Source: Magnetovibrio sp.
Lineage (GTDB): Bacteria; Pseudomonadota; Alphaproteobacteria; Rhodospirillales; Magnetovibrionaceae
Reading direction: 5' to 3'
Length of the DNA: 64,000 bases
Assembly (NCBI GenBank): GCA_026196495.1
Contig: JAPHSY010000032.1
Location: 17,454 to 81,453, forward strand
Below, piece after piece: positions 38,995-48,056 of this stretch. A program made the position numbers and the translations under genes. Below the pieces are notes generated by a model, which did not search any database, was not told where the DNA came from, and was given only the letters and a program-made list of their open reading frames with translations. Position 1 is the stretch's first letter. Each line of letters starts with the position of its first letter.

Positions 38995-40047
38995 ATGCGC
39001 CAGTCGTTCAGGTCATCTCGTCGGAACGCCATAATGTCATTTGTTTCTGAAATTCATACTTCCCTTAGCCGCTCCCTACTAAAGCCGATTCTAATTGGAA
39101 TACTGGCTTTAACGGTTGCCGCATGTGGTAAGGACGATACCAAGACCAAGAATATCGGCTTCTTGTTGGGCGTTGATGTTTTCAAAAACGTCTTTGAAGG
39201 CTTCAAAAACGGAATGACCGAACAAGGCCATTTTGATGGGAAAAACGTTGTTTATCATTTGAGTGCGGCCAAAGGTGACCGTGCACAGATGAAGTCGATG
39301 TGTGAAGACTTCGTCGCAAAAAAGGTAGACCTGATCGTAACGACCACAAATGGGGCGGCACTGGCCTGTAAGGCAGCCATCAAAGGTCATAATATCCCAA
39401 TGGTGTTTACAGTTGTTTTGTCCCCTGTCCGTTCCGGTGTTGTTGATAATTTACAAGCCCCATCAAACAACATCACAGGTGTTCGCAATCCACTTGATGA
39501 ATTCATTGGTAAACGACTGGAATTTTTTAAAACTATGGCTCCAGGCGCTCGTCGTATCTGGTTGCCTGTCAACACAAATTATCCAACTACGAAGCATTTC
39601 CTTACGGCTTTACGCGATGGCGCAAAGCAAATGGACCTCGAATTGATGGAACAAGAGATCAAAAGTACTTCTGAAATTATTGATTATTTGGGCAGTCTTG
39701 ATACCGCGCCATTTGATGCAATCTTCATCCCACCAAATCCAGCTCCTCAATCCAAAGAAGGGTATGAAGCCATAACAAATTTTGCAGACATGCATCAACT
39801 TCCCATTATTGGAAACACTCTACGACAAGTAGAGCAAGGAGCATTATTCAGCTATCACGTTGACAAAAAACAAGTGGGGCATCAAGCCGCATATTTGGTT
39901 AATCAAGTACTGAGTTCGAAGGACACCATCCCCTTTCCTGTCATCAACGGCGAACCAGATCTTGTCTTGAATTTGTCCAAAATCAGAGCATTAGGGCTAA
40001 AAACGGACAACGCATTGATTTCGTTCGCAAGGACCATCATTGAATGA
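38995..40047 (+). CDS. Periplasmic binding lipoprotein (ABC_sub_bind type)
   Basis: The 350-residue protein is a lipoprotein with lipobox VAAC at C44, then a two-lobed binding-protein fold of the ABC_sub_bind family (NIGFLLGVDVF, then IVTTTNGAALAC, ITGVRNPLDEF, and IFIPPNPAPQ with PIIGNTLRQV). Such proteins bind small ligands, in some members Trp or other amino acids; the ligand here is unknown. An alternative start is M14. No ABC permease or ATPase follows. Instead its TGA overlaps the ATG of a sensor kinase by four bases, so it probably feeds a signal to that kinase rather than a transporter. Confidence 0.82.
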   Translation: MRQSFRSSRRNAIMSFVSEIHTSLSRSLLKPILIGILALTVAACGKDDTKTKNIGFLLGVDVFKNVFEGFKNGMTEQGHFDGKNVVYHLSAAKGDRAQMKSMCEDFVAKKVDLIVTTTNGAALACKAAIKGHNIPMVFTVVLSPVRSGVVDNLQAPSNNITGVRNPLDEFIGKRLEFFKTMAPGARRIWLPVNTNYPTTKHFLTALRDGAKQMDLELMEQEIKSTSEIIDYLGSLDTAPFDAIFIPPNPAPQSKEGYEAITNFADMHQLPIIGNTLRQVEQGALFSYHVDKKQVGHQAAYLVNQVLSSKDTIPFPVINGEPDLVLNLSKIRALGLKTDNALISFARTIIE

Positions 40048-41888
40048 CCTCCCATGTTCCGGAACCAACGACGGATCAGCCAGCAAAATCCTTTGGTGGT
40101 ATGTCATTGCGCAAAGCATTGGCATTGACACTTGTAGGCCTGACGGTAACCGCCATTGTTCTCGTTGGGTCAGTTTCAACATGGAAGATTTGGGTTAGCG
40201 AACGCCAAGCTATTGAGACCGACCTTTCATATCGAGCGGAACAAGCTGCCTCTCAGGTACGAAAGTTCCTATCCTCACTTCAAGATTCTTTGGAAACAAC
40301 GGCTCTATTGGCAGGAATTGTGACACGATCAGATGCAAATAACCGTGTACTCCTTGCACGCCTAATGTCACGCCATTCTGGTGTGCGGACTTTATCCATT
40401 ATCGACACTGATGGTAGTGAGATTGTTAAATCATCCCGGATGGATATCGTCTCCAAACTTACGCAGTTGAAATGGCGTAACCACCCTCTCCTATCACAAA
40501 TCAAAAACCGCCAGCCTTATATTGGGAAGTTAACCATATCCGCAGTGTCGCATGAGCCTCTGATCACATTTGCAGTACCGGTTTTATCAAACCTCAACAA
40601 AGTTGAGGGAGCATTGGTTGCGGAGTTTAACTTGCGTTTTATGTGGGAGGCTTTGACAGTCCTTGATCTAAAAGAAGGGCAAGATGCATATGTCATCAAT
40701 GAAGCCGGACGCGTATTGGGGCACTCCGTTTTGCATCAAGTGTTACGCGAAATACATCTACCAAAAGATGTTGTCCAAAAACATTTTGAATCTGCAAAAA
40801 CAGGGAACCTCAGCCACATATTTGGCATTAATGGGAATGAGGTTCTCAGTGTTGCAAAACAAATGAATTCCATCAACTGGCTGGTGGTTGTCAACGTGCC
40901 GACGGATATTGCCTACACCCCCTTGTATCAAGCAATTTGGTTTTCTGTTGTCGTTATATTCTTGGTGGGAACCTTGGCGGCTGTGGTGGCTGTGTTCTTT
41001 GCCAACAAACTGACCCGTCCGCTAACCGATTTGATTTTCCAATCTGCCGAGATTGCACGAGGTCGTTTCAACCAAGGTACATTAAACCAAGGGGCAAGTG
41101 AAATCCGCCATTTGTCCCAAGCCCTGAATGATATGTCATTGCAGTTGAAAGATGCATTTGACAAACTCGAAACCGCCAAGACCGATGCCGAAAAAGCCAG
41201 CCAAGCAAAATCTGAGTTTCTTGCCACCGTTAGTCACGAACTACGCACCCCCCTAACCTCTATCAAGGGGGTCACAGGGCTCTTATGTGGTGGCGCATTA
41301 GGAGATATGCCCGCAAAAGCACTTGATATGGTGAAATTGGCGAACAAAAGCACTGATAGACTTACAATTTTGGTCAATGACATTCTGGACGCAGAAAAAA
41401 TCTTATCTGACCGTATGAGCTTTAATTTCCAAGAATTAGATATCAATGTCTTGGTCAACAACGCCCTTAAAGAAAATGCAGGCTACGCCATTCATCACGG
41501 TGTGACCTTCGCAGGACCAGAAGAAAAACTGGACATTAAGGTGTACGGAGATTGGGGACGCTTAACTCAAGTTCTGTCCAACTTAATATCCAATGCCGCC
41601 AAGTTTGCTTGTGATGATGATGTGATACACATAGCCATTGAGCGCCAAGACAGTGAGGTCCGGATTTCAGTGACAGACCATGGCCCTGGCGTTCCGGAAG
41701 ACTACATTGACAAGCTGTTCGAATGGTTTTCACAGGCTGACAGTAGCGATGTCCGTCGCAACACCGGCAGTGGACTTGGTTTGTTTATCTCTAAATCCAT
41801 CATCAACCGTCATAACGGGCAAATCGGACTTAGCCAAGGCGCAGGGGAACATACAACTTTCTACTTCACGTTACCGATCTTGGAATAA
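40044..41888 (+). CDS. Membrane sensor histidine kinase (Cache-HAMP-HisKA-HATPase)
   Basis: This 614-residue kinase has TM1 at about 25-47, a periplasmic region of about 240 residues with a double Cache appearance (LSIIDTDGSEIVKSS and AYVINEAGRVLGHS), TM2 at about 297-322, HAMP to about 375, HisKA with H398 ([10 protein letters not shown]) and a catalytic domain with the N box near N517, DHGPGVP and GSGLGLFIS. It looks active. Its ATG overlaps the stop of the upstream binding lipoprotein gene, so the two are cotranslated and probably form one sensor. No response regulator is next to it. A terminator follows. Confidence 0.9.
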   Translation: MTSHVPEPTTDQPAKSFGGMSLRKALALTLVGLTVTAIVLVGSVSTWKIWVSERQAIETDLSYRAEQAASQVRKFLSSLQDSLETTALLAGIVTRSDANNRVLLARLMSRHSGVRTLSIIDTDGSEIVKSSRMDIVSKLTQLKWRNHPLLSQIKNRQPYIGKLTISAVSHEPLITFAVPVLSNLNKVEGALVAEFNLRFMWEALTVLDLKEGQDAYVINEAGRVLGHSVLHQVLREIHLPKDVVQKHFESAKTGNLSHIFGINGNEVLSVAKQMNSINWLVVVNVPTDIAYTPLYQAIWFSVVVIFLVGTLAAVVAVFFANKLTRPLTDLIFQSAEIARGRFNQGTLNQGASEIRHLSQALNDMSLQLKDAFDKLETAKTDAEKASQAKSEFLATVSHELRTPLTSIKGVTGLLCGGALGDMPAKALDMVKLANKSTDRLTILVNDILDAEKILSDRMSFNFQELDINVLVNNALKENAGYAIHHGVTFAGPEEKLDIKVYGDWGRLTQVLSNLISNAAKFACDDDVIHIAIERQDSEVRISVTDHGPGVPEDYIDKLFEWFSQADSSDVRRNTGSGLGLFISKSIINRHNGQIGLSQGAGEHTTFYFTLPILE

Positions 41889-41908
41889 CACAAAGAATAA
41901 CACAAAAA

Positions 41909-41935
41909 AACGGCGGCCCCATGGACCGCCATTTT
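41909..41935. terminator. Bidirectional terminator between kinase and aldehyde oxidoreductase
   Basis: GGCGG / CCGCC with an inner CC-AT-GG form a hairpin, followed by ATTTTTG on the plus strand and by a T-run (CCGTTTTTTT) on the minus strand. It lies between convergent genes and can serve both. Confidence 0.7.
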
Positions 41936-41938
41936 TGA

Positions 41939-43657
41939 TTATGACTTTTCGTCTAACAGAGCATCAATCGCCGGTGTAACGACATCGGCTCTGAGACGTG
42001 ATGTCTTATTGGTTGGCGGTAACGGCTCTTCAATAAAGAAGTCAGGAAGCTCATTGTCACCTTCATCAAAGCCTGCGTCAGCGTTGAATTGGCGTTCCAG
42101 CAATAAGGTCTCATGACCGATCCACGCATAAAAACCAACATCTAAGTCCGTGCCTAGGGCATCGTTTAGCGCGTTGACCATTAGTTCTTGGTTAGAGTTG
42201 CTCACAGCACGACCAAATAGGCACAGGCCAAGACTATCGTTGGTGGCACACAAAACCTGGAGATTATAGCTTTCTTGCACCAACTCTTCGACGGTGTGTT
42301 CAGTGCTGGGAAACGTAGGGGCATTGCCAACAGTATGATCTGCACCTTGGGTGGTGGTCATCATTGACACTGCTGTGACTTCCGTAACCCGCGGGTCATA
42401 AGCGCTCAACGCTTGCTTTTTAATGACTGGTAGGCGTTTCATGCCGCGTTGTTTACCAACACGTGCAACACCCTGGGCCAAGTCTCGACCACGTGCATTA
42501 CCCGCAGCCCAGTCATCCATAACTTGCTTCATGAAACCAACATCACCGAATTCAGCGTCGCCGGCTTCCATCAATACCGCAATGAGAGCACCAGCTTCGA
42601 TGGTATCAATCCCCAAATCATTGCAATCATAATTCAAGTGCGCAACATCATCAGGATCCGTCAGGCCACAGTTGGTGCCCAACAAGCCAATGGTTTCATA
42701 CTCCATCGGAGAAACCACTTCTTCACCATTTTTATCCATGTAGACATTGGAACATTTGATTTGGCAGCCTGGCATACACGCGTGGGCGAGTTCACCTCCA
42801 CGTGCTTCGTTACGTTCAGCGATCGCCTCACCGCCCATGGGGAAGGGCGGGTCCATATCGATGGTCGCACTGCCAATGGAGAAATTGTTAACGGGCAACG
42901 CACCAATATGATTGGTAACATCAGCGGCCAAAGCTGTCCCCAGACGACGTAGGCCCTCGGCCTTGGGATCAGCGGCAATCATATCACCGTAGGTTTTGAC
43001 AGAACCCATCAGTTTTTTGCGCTCATGGAAGGTCGGCATCTTGTGCTTATCAACCACAATCGCTTTGACCTTTTTGGAGCCCATCACCGCGCCGACACCA
43101 CCACGTGCCGCCAAACGTGACGGACGGTTATCAGTGTCAGAGAACGCAATACCAGCAATCAGGCCTTGGTATTCACCTACCGGGCCACACAGCGCGACGG
43201 AGGTCTTGTCACCATACTTCTCATGAAGCATAGCGGCGGCTTCCATATTGCCTTTGCCCATGTAAGGCGAAGCATCCTCAAAGGTGATATCATCATCTTT
43301 GGGGATGTAGATCACCACCCAATCATCAGATGCACCGTTGAGTGTTATTCCGGATATTTCCAGCTGACCCATGGCAAATGCAAATGTACCGCCAGCATTG
43401 GCTTCTTTAACGCCACCCGTAAGCGGGCTTTTACAGCCCACACTCAAACGGTTAGCATTGGAAAAATTCGTACCCGCGAAAGGTCCTGCTGAAAAAATCA
43501 GTGGATTTTCGGGTGCCAAAGGGTCCACCGTCGCGGCACCACTATCCAACAGCGTCTTTGCAATCAGATATCGACCGGCTCGTGCCAGAACTTCACCTTC
43601 TTGCTCTTCTTTACGGATAGTGTGAGTGTTCAGATCAATATGTAAGTAGTTGCGCAT
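41939..43657 (-). CDS. Tungsten-type aldehyde ferredoxin oxidoreductase
   Basis: This 572-residue protein belongs to the AOR family, which uses a tungstopterin and a [4Fe-4S] cluster to oxidise aldehydes (or reduce acids) with ferredoxin. I start at the ATG at 43657 (MRNYLHIDLN); a GTG lies five codons earlier. The N-terminal AOR domain has GPFAGT and SRLAARGGVGAVMGSKKVKA. The cluster Cys are C294, C298 and C302 (CMPGCQIKC), spaced C-x3-C-x3-C; the Pyrococcus AOR has C-x2-C-x3-C. The fourth Cys is probably in VLCATNDSLGLC. No ferredoxin or NADH-coupling subunit is adjacent. Molybdopterin genes moaC and moeA lie 11 kb away. Substrate unknown. Confidence 0.85.
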   Translation of the reverse strand: MRNYLHIDLNTHTIRKEEQEGEVLARAGRYLIAKTLLDSGAATVDPLAPENPLIFSAGPFAGTNFSNANRLSVGCKSPLTGGVKEANAGGTFAFAMGQLEISGITLNGASDDWVVIYIPKDDDITFEDASPYMGKGNMEAAAMLHEKYGDKTSVALCGPVGEYQGLIAGIAFSDTDNRPSRLAARGGVGAVMGSKKVKAIVVDKHKMPTFHERKKLMGSVKTYGDMIAADPKAEGLRRLGTALAADVTNHIGALPVNNFSIGSATIDMDPPFPMGGEAIAERNEARGGELAHACMPGCQIKCSNVYMDKNGEEVVSPMEYETIGLLGTNCGLTDPDDVAHLNYDCNDLGIDTIEAGALIAVLMEAGDAEFGDVGFMKQVMDDWAAGNARGRDLAQGVARVGKQRGMKRLPVIKKQALSAYDPRVTEVTAVSMMTTTQGADHTVGNAPTFPSTEHTVEELVQESYNLQVLCATNDSLGLCLFGRAVSNSNQELMVNALNDALGTDLDVGFYAWIGHETLLLERQFNADAGFDEGDNELPDFFIEEPLPPTNKTSRLRADVVTPAIDALLDEKS

Positions 43658-43765
43658 TTTCTTATTTTGCACCGCAATATTTTCTGGGGTTGCTTGCTTA
43701 TACCTGATTTTTTTGAAAAGGGAAAAGGTTTATTTTACATATTTTTGTGATTGATATAATAATTT

Positions 43766-43782
43766 AACAATTATTAATTGTT
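43766..43782. promoter_or_regulatory. Perfect 17-bp palindrome in AT-rich divergent promoter
   Basis: AACAATT-ATT-AATTGTT is a perfect inverted repeat in the very AT-rich gap (43658-43876) between the divergent aldehyde oxidoreductase and diguanylate cyclase genes. Its size and place suit a dimeric repressor or activator site. It fits neither the FNR nor the CtrA consensus. No regulator can be assigned. Confidence 0.4.
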
Positions 43783-43876
43783 CATTATTTTTTAGGGGTT
43801 TATCTTAAGTTTATAGGGTTATATTGAATAATTTGATTACATATCATTTTATGAAGCTCTTAAGTTTGCTTTAGAA

Positions 43877-45025
43877 ATGGCGATCAATCTAGCTGCATTA
43901 TATGAGATTATACCTATGCGTAAATCCGTCTCCCTCACAACCTATGTAAAGGTAGTTAGTCTCTGTTTTGTCGTTGAATTCATCACAATGTATTTACTTC
44001 AAAACTTGCATCAAATGTCCCCGCTTCTTGCTGCGCTCATTGATGCCATTGTCATTGCTTTAACGCTCGTCGTAGCGATCGCAATTTGGGTCGCCCCAGA
44101 TTTGGCCAAATCTCAACAAGTTGCCAAAGATCAAGCCGAGCTGATGAAGACGTTAATTAATTCGATCCCAGCCCCAATTTTTTATAAAAATGAAAATGGT
44201 ATCTACACAGGCTGCAACTCACATTTTGAAAAATACCTTGGACGAGATGCTCGCGATATTATCGGTCATACTGTGTACGAAGTGGCCCCTAAAGAATTGG
44301 CTGAGATTTATCACAATGCTGACATGGAACTCATCCAAAAGGGCGAAAGCCAAATTTACGAAACAAAAGTCAATCATGCTGACGGATCAGAACACGACGT
44401 CATGTTTCACAAAGCGGCCTATCACAAATCCAATGGTGACATAGGCGGAATTATTGGCGTCATCCTTGATATTAGCGAGCGAAAGGATATGGAGCGACGC
44501 TTAAAGTCCCTAGCAACAATTGATGATTTAACTCAAATCCCAAATCGACGTGAACTTGACCATAGGGTTCAACAGGCACTTATGCGAAATCAGCGCGCTG
44601 GTGAAAAGCTTGCTTTACTTTTCATCGATATGGATGGGTTTAAGGAAGTAAATGATCAATTTGGCCATGAGGCTGGGGACATCGTCCTGAAGGAAGTCGC
44701 AAGCCGCCTCACCAATCTCATCCGAAAATCGGATGTAGCTGGTCGCATGGGGGGAGATGAGTTTGCAGTTTTGCTAGACAGCAAAGTAACACAAGACAGT
44801 GTTTCAACTGTTGCAAAAAAGCTTCTTAAAGGGCTTTCAGAACCATATCACGTTAACGATAGTGCTCACGCAAAATTAACTGCCAGCATCGGTATCGCAT
44901 TCTCACCAGATGATGGAAGCAGCCTACGACAACTGTTGGCTCAAGCTGATGAAGCTATGTACGCGGCTAAAAACCTTGGGAAAAATACATATTCACTTGC
45001 CCGTGATCTTTCATCAAATGACTAA
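43877..45025 (+). CDS. Membrane PAS-GGDEF diguanylate cyclase
   Basis: The 382-residue protein has two N-terminal TMs (about 22-42 and 48-73) with almost no periplasmic loop, a PAS domain at about 88-200 (APIFYKNENGIYTGCNSHF) and a GGDEF domain at about 210-375. The active motif GGDEF is at 292-296 with an RxxD inhibitory site (RKSD, 283-286) five residues before it. It should make cyclic di-GMP with product inhibition. No ribosome site is obvious; M14 is an alternative start. It is divergent from the aldehyde oxidoreductase, sharing an AT-rich promoter region. Confidence 0.9.
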   Translation: MAINLAALYEIIPMRKSVSLTTYVKVVSLCFVVEFITMYLLQNLHQMSPLLAALIDAIVIALTLVVAIAIWVAPDLAKSQQVAKDQAELMKTLINSIPAPIFYKNENGIYTGCNSHFEKYLGRDARDIIGHTVYEVAPKELAEIYHNADMELIQKGESQIYETKVNHADGSEHDVMFHKAAYHKSNGDIGGIIGVILDISERKDMERRLKSLATIDDLTQIPNRRELDHRVQQALMRNQRAGEKLALLFIDMDGFKEVNDQFGHEAGDIVLKEVASRLTNLIRKSDVAGRMGGDEFAVLLDSKVTQDSVSTVAKKLLKGLSEPYHVNDSAHAKLTASIGIAFSPDDGSSLRQLLAQADEAMYAAKNLGKNTYSLARDLSSND

Positions 45026-45146
45026 TTCATCATCAAGATATTACGGTTAAAAGCGTTCACAATTGCGTGCAATATCTCGCAACAGTGATAATGTGGAACT
45101 ACATAATGATGAATATAATGGTATTTCATTGTTGGGTTCGTAAACC

Positions 45147-45929
45147 ATGCTACTTCCAGAGTGGATCAAATCGTTAATCATCCCGTCAGAACGCCCGATC
45201 AAAGAGATTGATCAGGAAGTCGAAGAGGCGGTGAAGGAGATCCGCTCAACTTCATTTGAGACGGTAAAGGGCGAGAGCATTTTACGCCAAAGCCCACCTG
45301 ATTCAGGCGATACGTTTTTCATTATGGATTTAGCCCCCATATACAACGTTATTGGCGATCGTCATGGACGTTTGGCAGATAGTGTTGCTGAAAGTTGTTA
45401 CCGGGTCTTCAATTCAATGTGCCCCGCTGAAAAAGACCGAGGGGTCTTTGAAGGTGATTTTTTTATGATGTTGTTTGAAGACCCAGACCTAGAAGCAGGC
45501 TACCTACGTGCCGCAAAAATCATCAATGAGATCGGCGAGTTCATCCTCAGTGACCGTTTTAAAGCCATAAACATCCCGGACATGCTCACAGCCATCAAAG
45601 TTAACGACATCACCAATCGTGACGGCACAATTAACGCCACACGATTGGAAGAAAAGAGTTTAAACGGCGGCATGCCCATACAATTGCACGAACCACCGGA
45701 TAATGCCCCTGAATGGCACAAAATGCTGTTCGAACACCATCCTAAGGAATTGAAATTTGTAGAATTGGACCACGAACACAAAGAAGAGAATCTGAATTGG
45801 AGCTACATCACTGCAGGCGGTAATGTACAAAATTTCCCTCGCGCCATGCGGGACCGCCGACAAATTAAAATGGCTATTACAGGTCATGACCGCCGCAAGA
45901 GCTTCGATCGACGTGGACGCGGTTTCTAG
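45147..45929 (+). CDS. Protein with degenerate GGDEF-like domain
   Basis: I do not recognise this 260-residue protein as a known family. Residues about 55-145 follow the GGDEF-domain pattern: FFIMDLAPIYNVIGDRHG stands where active cyclases have the Asp-FK-x-ND-GH segment, and FEGDFFMMLFED (EGDFF at 102-106) stands where GGDEF lies. The active-site Glu is replaced by Phe, so no cyclase activity is expected; it could bind nucleotide or partners. The C-terminus is strongly basic (DRRKSFDRRGRGF). It follows an intact diguanylate cyclase by 121 bp on the same strand, which supports a link to cyclic di-GMP signalling. Confidence 0.55.
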   Translation: MLLPEWIKSLIIPSERPIKEIDQEVEEAVKEIRSTSFETVKGESILRQSPPDSGDTFFIMDLAPIYNVIGDRHGRLADSVAESCYRVFNSMCPAEKDRGVFEGDFFMMLFEDPDLEAGYLRAAKIINEIGEFILSDRFKAINIPDMLTAIKVNDITNRDGTINATRLEEKSLNGGMPIQLHEPPDNAPEWHKMLFEHHPKELKFVELDHEHKEENLNWSYITAGGNVQNFPRAMRDRRQIKMAITGHDRRKSFDRRGRGF

Positions 45930-45935
45930 GTATTT

Positions 45936-46478
45936 TTACGCCAACTCTTCTTTAAACATTGTGACGATTTCTTCAGCAATCTCCGGGCGTTTTTTGCCTT
46001 CAATATCAATCACCACATCGGCAGCCTTTTCGTAAAATGGCAAGCGGCGGTTCATCAACTCTTCAGTTGAAGTGCGGCTATCCAAGGTAGGGCGGTCTGC
46101 TTTCTTTTCGACCTTATCGACTAAGCGTTTGATATCGCCCTTCAACCAAACCACGGTCCCGTTTTTTTTCAAAGCATTGACCTTGCGTTTTGAATAAAAC
46201 TCTTTGCCCTGACCGTCCAAATCAACAATGACACCACCACCACAATCGACGATAACGCCATCCATATTGGCGATCTTTTTCACCGTGTCGTGTTCCATAT
46301 TACGGAATGCATGCCAATCACCTTTGTTGTCAGCAATGATGTCATCGATGGACTTACCTTTGTTTTCATAGACAATCATATCATCTGTCGAAAACACTGG
46401 GCGTTTGGTCAGAACGGCTAGACGTCGGGATACATTGGATTTACCTGCACCACGCATGCCAATAATAACAATGTTCAT
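45936..46478 (-). CDS. Shikimate kinase-like protein
   Basis: The 180-residue P-loop kinase carries the shikimate kinase signatures: Walker A GMRGAGKS (7-14), substrate Asp in STDDM (D32/D33), Arg in FRNME (R59), the GGG turn at 80-82, lid Arg R129 in DRPTL and RRLPFYEKAADVVID. All are present, so shikimate phosphorylation is plausible. However aroK usually adjoins aroB, and here it lies between the degenerate GGDEF gene and gloA, with a Lys-rich composition; it may be a second, specialised kinase. It starts 8 bp after gloA on the same strand, so it is cotranscribed with it. Confidence 0.75.
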   Translation of the reverse strand: MNIVIIGMRGAGKSNVSRRLAVLTKRPVFSTDDMIVYENKGKSIDDIIADNKGDWHAFRNMEHDTVKKIANMDGVIVDCGGGVIVDLDGQGKEFYSKRKVNALKKNGTVVWLKGDIKRLVDKVEKKADRPTLDSRTSTEELMNRRLPFYEKAADVVIDIEGKKRPEIAEEIVTMFKEELA

Positions 46479-46486
46479 GAAATAAA

Positions 46487-46888
46487 TTACTTTCGTTCAA
46501 TCAATTCAATTTTGTAGCCGTCAGGGTCTTCAATAAAGGCGATAACGGTTGTGCCGTGTTTCATGGGACCGGGTTTGCGGGGGATATTCACACCCTCAGA
46601 TTCCATCCGTTCACACGCTGCATAGATGTCTGGAACAGCCAAAGCCAGATGACCAAAGCCATCCCCCAAATCATAAGGCAATTCTTGATCCCAATTATGT
46701 GTGAGTTCAATCACGGTGTTATCCGTTTCATCACCATAGCCCACAAACACCAAGGTGAATTTACCTTCGGAGTAATCTTTGCGACGCAAAACCTTCATGC
46801 CCAGATGACGGGTGTAAAAATCGATGGAGGCATCCAAATCACGGACTCTAATCATGGTGTGCAAAAAACGAAATTGTGGTGTGTCCAT
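46487..46888 (-). CDS. gloA: Lactoylglutathione lyase (glyoxalase I)
   Basis: GloA detoxifies methylglyoxal by isomerising its glutathione adduct to S-lactoylglutathione. The 133-residue protein has the metal-binding pattern of the family: His in RFLHTMIRV, Glu in VIELTHNW, His in GFGHLALAVPD and Glu in YKIELIERK. The length is typical of the proteobacterial Ni2+/Co2+-type enzyme. It lies 1 bp downstream of lpxB's stop region on the same strand, so it is probably part of the lpxB transcript. Confidence 0.93.
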   Translation of the reverse strand: MDTPQFRFLHTMIRVRDLDASIDFYTRHLGMKVLRRKDYSEGKFTLVFVGYGDETDNTVIELTHNWDQELPYDLGDGFGHLALAVPDIYAACERMESEGVNIPRKPGPMKHGTTVIAFIEDPDGYKIELIERK

Positions 46889-46889
46889 C

Positions 46890-48056
46890 CTAAACGTCTC
46901 CTACCATTTTCAAAACCACCTCGGCGGCACGGTCCCCAGGTGCGGGACCTCCCAGCCCCAATTGCATCAAAGCATCTTGTGCAGCGCTCAACTGTGCTGA
47001 ACGCGCACCCTCATCGTCCAACAATCGCGCCAATTCACGCGCCAAGTTATCTGCAGTACAGGTCTCCATAATGAATTCCGGTACAACTTCACGCCCTAAA
47101 CATATGTTGATGAGGTTCGCATAGGGAGTCTTAATCAACATCTTGCCAATAAATGCCGTTAAAGCATTCACACGATAACCAATGATGTGGGGCAACTTTG
47201 CCATAGCCAGTTCCAAGGTGACCGTCCCACTGGCTGCCAACCCTACGTTTGAGGCAGCATATGCATCGGCCTTTTCATCTTGGCCAACAACAATGGTTGA
47301 GACATCCCATGCTGCAACCGTTTGACGGATATGATCTTGCAAATGTGAAACCGCAGGAATGACAATGCGAAGGCCTGGATATTGCGAAGACAGGCGTTCT
47401 GTTGCTTCACCAAATACATCCAACAAACGCGTGACCTCACCTTGGCGACTGCCAGGAAGCACACACAGGACAGGCGTATCTACTTCAATTCTATGGCGCA
47501 CACGAAAAGCCGCACCGTCCCCCTGCCCCAATGAACCTGTAACCACAGGGTGACCGACAAAGGTTGCGTCCAAACCTTCGCGATGAAAATACGGGGGTTC
47601 AAACGGCAACAAGCACAACAAGTGGTCCAAAAACTTCGCTACCTTAGCCGCACGTCCAGGACGCCACGCCCAAACGGTTGGGGCAACATAATGCACCACA
47701 GGCACATGATTTCCACGTTTCCTCAATTTCTTGATGACACGAAAACAAAAATCCGGAGCATCAATGGTTATGACCATATCCGGTTTCAATGCATCAATAG
47801 CATCAGCGGCCTCGCTCATTCGCTTGAGCAAATTGGGCAAGCGAGGCAAAACTTCAAAGACCCCCATCACCGCCAAGTCCGTCATTGGAAATAGACTGTC
47901 CAAACCTTGGGCAGACATTTCGGGACCACCGACGCCAAAGTATTGAATGTTGCCATCAATCTTCGCACTCAGTGACTTCATCAAACTTGAACCAAGTGCA
48001 TCCCCAGAATTTTCACCCGCAATGAGAAAGACTTTAAGTGTGCGTGGTTCACTCAT
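46890..48056 (-). CDS. lpxB: Lipid-A-disaccharide synthase
   Basis: LpxB joins UDP-diacylglucosamine and lipid X into the lipid A disaccharide at the inner membrane. The 388-residue GT19 protein opens with FLIAGENSGDALGSSLMKSL, followed by FGVGGPEM, YVAPTVWAWRPGRA, LPFEPPYF and LPGSRQGEV, all standard. Its ATG overlaps the lpxI stop by four bases, so they are translationally coupled. It continues the lpxD-fabZ-lpxA-lpxI-lpxB order. Confidence 0.96.
   Translation of the reverse strand: MSEPRTLKVFLIAGENSGDALGSSLMKSLSAKIDGNIQYFGVGGPEMSAQGLDSLFPMTDLAVMGVFEVLPRLPNLLKRMSEAADAIDALKPDMVITIDAPDFCFRVIKKLRKRGNHVPVVHYVAPTVWAWRPGRAAKVAKFLDHLLCLLPFEPPYFHREGLDATFVGHPVVTGSLGQGDGAAFRVRHRIEVDTPVLCVLPGSRQGEVTRLLDVFGEATERLSSQYPGLRIVIPAVSHLQDHIRQTVAAWDVSTIVVGQDEKADAYAASNVGLAASGTVTLELAMAKLPHIIGYRVNALTAFIGKMLIKTPYANLINICLGREVVPEFIMETCTADNLARELARLLDDEGARSAQLSAAQDALMQLGLGGPAPGDRAAEVVLKMVGDV

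Noticed and set aside
43760..43782. CtrA-type site (TTAA-N7-TTAAC) near the AOR palindrome
   Set aside because: The second half-site is one base out of register and lacks the final C; the palindrome explains the bases better.
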